5,523 nucleotides of DNA from an uncultured Chlorobiota bacterium. Its GTDB lineage: Bacteria; Bacteroidota; Bacteroidia; Bacteroidales; JAADGE01. The notes under the pieces were generated by a model. It was given only the letters and a program-made list of their open reading frames with translations, was not told the origin of the DNA and made no database searches. The first letter of the stretch is position 1; each line of letters starts with the position of its first letter. The translations under genes and the position numbers were made by a program. Positions 4,524 through 5,523 of this stretch are shown here, in pieces. The stretch lies in contig CAMZKI010000017.1 in assembly GCA_947311125.1 (NCBI GenBank), forward strand, positions 1-5,523. The letters are read 5' to 3'.

Positions 4524-5492
4524 TTAAACAAACCCTTCTTTCAGCATATCGTGTAAATGCACAATACCCAAATATTTATTTCCTTTTGCAACAATTAAAG
4601 ATGTTATGTTATTTTTTCTCATCATCTCAAAAGCATTTATGGCATAAGTTTCAGGAGTTACGGTTTTGGGATTTGACGTCATAATATCTTTTGCTGAAAT
4701 ATTATCCAAAGAATTTATTTTTACCAACATTCTTCTTAAATCACCGTCAGTTATGACACCTGTTAAATCTCCTCTTTCATTTATTACGGCAGTCGCTCCC
4801 AGCCTTTTTTCAGATATTTCTATAATAATTTCCTTTAACTTACTGTCTGTCCTTACTTTGGGAGCATCATTCAGCTTGTATAAATCATCAACACGCAAAT
4901 AAAGTTGTTTACCCAAAGCTCCGCCGGGATGATATTTTGCAAAATCTCTGTCCGAAAAATTTCTTGCATCAAGCAAACTTACCGCCAATGCATCTCCCAT
5001 TACCAATTGTGCCGTTGTACTTGAAGTAGGAACCAAGTTATTAGGACATGCTTCCGAATCAACGGTGGTGCGTATAACATAATCGGCTTGTTTGGCAAGA
5101 AAAGAATTTGTATTTGAAACAAATGCAATCAAAGTATTTCCGAATTTTTTAATATACGGTACCAAAACTTTTATTTCAGGTGTATTTCCGCTTTTTGACA
5201 GGCAAATAACAACATCGTCCTGCCTGACAATTCCCAAATCACCGTGAATTGCATCTGCAGCATGCATAAAAACCGCCGGAGTCCCGGTTGAATTTAATGT
5301 TGCCGTTATTTTTTTTCCTATTATTGCACTTTTACCTATACCCGTAACTATAACCCTTCCGTTACTTTTATGTACTATTTCAACGCATTTTACAAAATCA
5401 TTATCAACAAAATTATACAATTTTGAAACAGATTCATATTCTTTCCGTATAACGTTGCGTGCTGTTCGGATAATTCGTTCAGAATTTTTCAC
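4524..5492 (-). CDS. kdsD: D-arabinose-5-phosphate isomerase (KdsD/KpsF)
   Basis: This enzyme converts ribulose-5-phosphate to arabinose-5-phosphate, the first committed step to Kdo, the sugar that joins lipid A to the lipopolysaccharide core. It acts in the cytoplasm. The 322-residue length is typical. A SIS domain (about 40-175) contains GIGKSA (51-56) and SKSGNTPEI (99-107). The residues aligning with the E. coli KdsD active site are all present with a constant offset of 5: K54, H83, E106, E147 and H188 (in YHPGG). Two CBS domains follow (about 208-265 and 270-322), with GVITDGDLRR at 245-254; in this family they are thought to be regulatory. The start is GTG at 5492-5490: no ATG lies upstream before the in-frame stop at 5519-5517, and the next methionine (76) is inside the SIS domain. 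It is the first gene of the probable kdsD-tatC-glycosyltransferase operon. A capsule-specific KpsF or GutQ paralogue has the same activity and cannot be told apart here. Confidence 0.95.
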   Translation of the reverse strand: MKNSERIIRTARNVIRKEYESVSKLYNFVDNDFVKCVEIVHKSNGRVIVTGIGKSAIIGKKITATLNSTGTPAVFMHAADAIHGDLGIVRQDDVVICLSKSGNTPEIKVLVPYIKKFGNTLIAFVSNTNSFLAKQADYVIRTTVDSEACPNNLVPTSSTTAQLVMGDALAVSLLDARNFSDRDFAKYHPGGALGKQLYLRVDDLYKLNDAPKVRTDSKLKEIIIEISEKRLGATAVINERGDLTGVITDGDLRRMLVKINSLDNISAKDIMTSNPKTVTPETYAINAFEMMRKNNITSLIVAKGNKYLGIVHLHDMLKEGFV

Positions 5493-5511
5493 TTTTTTTT
5501 TAAATTTTTTG

Positions 5512-5519
5512 CAAAATTA
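5512..5519 (-). promoter_or_regulatory. Candidate -7 promoter element for the kdsD operon
   Basis: On the minus strand TAATTTTG (5519-5512) matches the Bacteroidota -7 consensus TAnnTTTG exactly. It lies about 20 bases before the GTG start, leaving a leader of roughly 14 bases that is almost all A. The -33 partner would fall beyond the right edge of the window, so the promoter can only be half checked. Confidence 0.5.
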
Positions 5520-5523
5520 ATTT

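Noticed and set aside
4274..4902. Plus-strand open frames of 136 and 78 codons
   Set aside because: Both are antisense to tatC and kdsD regions with intact family motifs, so they are shadows of those genes.
1..5523. Mobile element, CRISPR array, tRNA/rRNA or defence system
   Set aside because: No transposase or integrase coding sequence, regularly spaced repeats, tRNA-like cloverleaf or nuclease/toxin-like genes were seen; every long frame belongs to a recognised housekeeping or envelope family.

Overview
The window is an AT-rich stretch of bacterial chromosome that most likely comes from the phylum Bacteroidota. Three things point there: the style of the encoded proteins (DnaX beginning MENFIVSARKYRP, TatC with a long two-cysteine periplasmic loop, a glycosyltransferase beginning MKKVLIITYYWPP); mostly A-rich gene leaders without Shine-Dalgarno sites; and promoter elements of the Bacteroidota type (TTG, about 20 bases, TAnnTTTG). 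I cannot place it below phylum. All genes are housekeeping or envelope genes. I see no mobile element, CRISPR array, tRNA, rRNA or defence island, and no convincing new system.

Layout. Positions 1-1003 (minus) hold the N-terminal 334 codons of dnaX, the tau/gamma subunit of DNA polymerase III, cut off by the window edge. Positions 1004-1326 are a divergent control region. It carries a Bacteroidota-type dnaX promoter, several inverted repeats, and a promoter for the rightward genes that matches the classical sigma-70 consensus exactly (TTGACA, 17 bases, TATAAT), followed by a second TATAAT and a 12-base palindrome. Positions 1327-2278 (plus) hold two small heat shock protein (Hsp20/alpha-crystallin) genes in tandem, with a hairpin terminator between them and another after the second.

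Positions 2337-5492 (minus) hold a tight three-gene run, read right to left: kdsD (arabinose-5-phosphate isomerase, the first committed step towards Kdo), tatC (core of the twin-arginine translocase) and a GT4-type glycosyltransferase. Gaps are 29 and 25 bases, so an operon is likely. A -7 promoter element sits just upstream of kdsD at the right edge. The run meets the hsp20 pair tail to tail at a hairpin that can act as terminator in both directions.

Functional reading: the left part serves chromosome replication and the middle part protein-folding stress. The right part serves the cell envelope: KdsD feeds Kdo for lipopolysaccharide, the glycosyltransferase plausibly adds sugar to an envelope glycan (acceptor unknown), and TatC exports folded proteins. 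The most interesting features are regulatory: the unusually canonical hsp20 promoter and ribosome binding site in a genome that otherwise avoids them, and the dense inverted repeats upstream.
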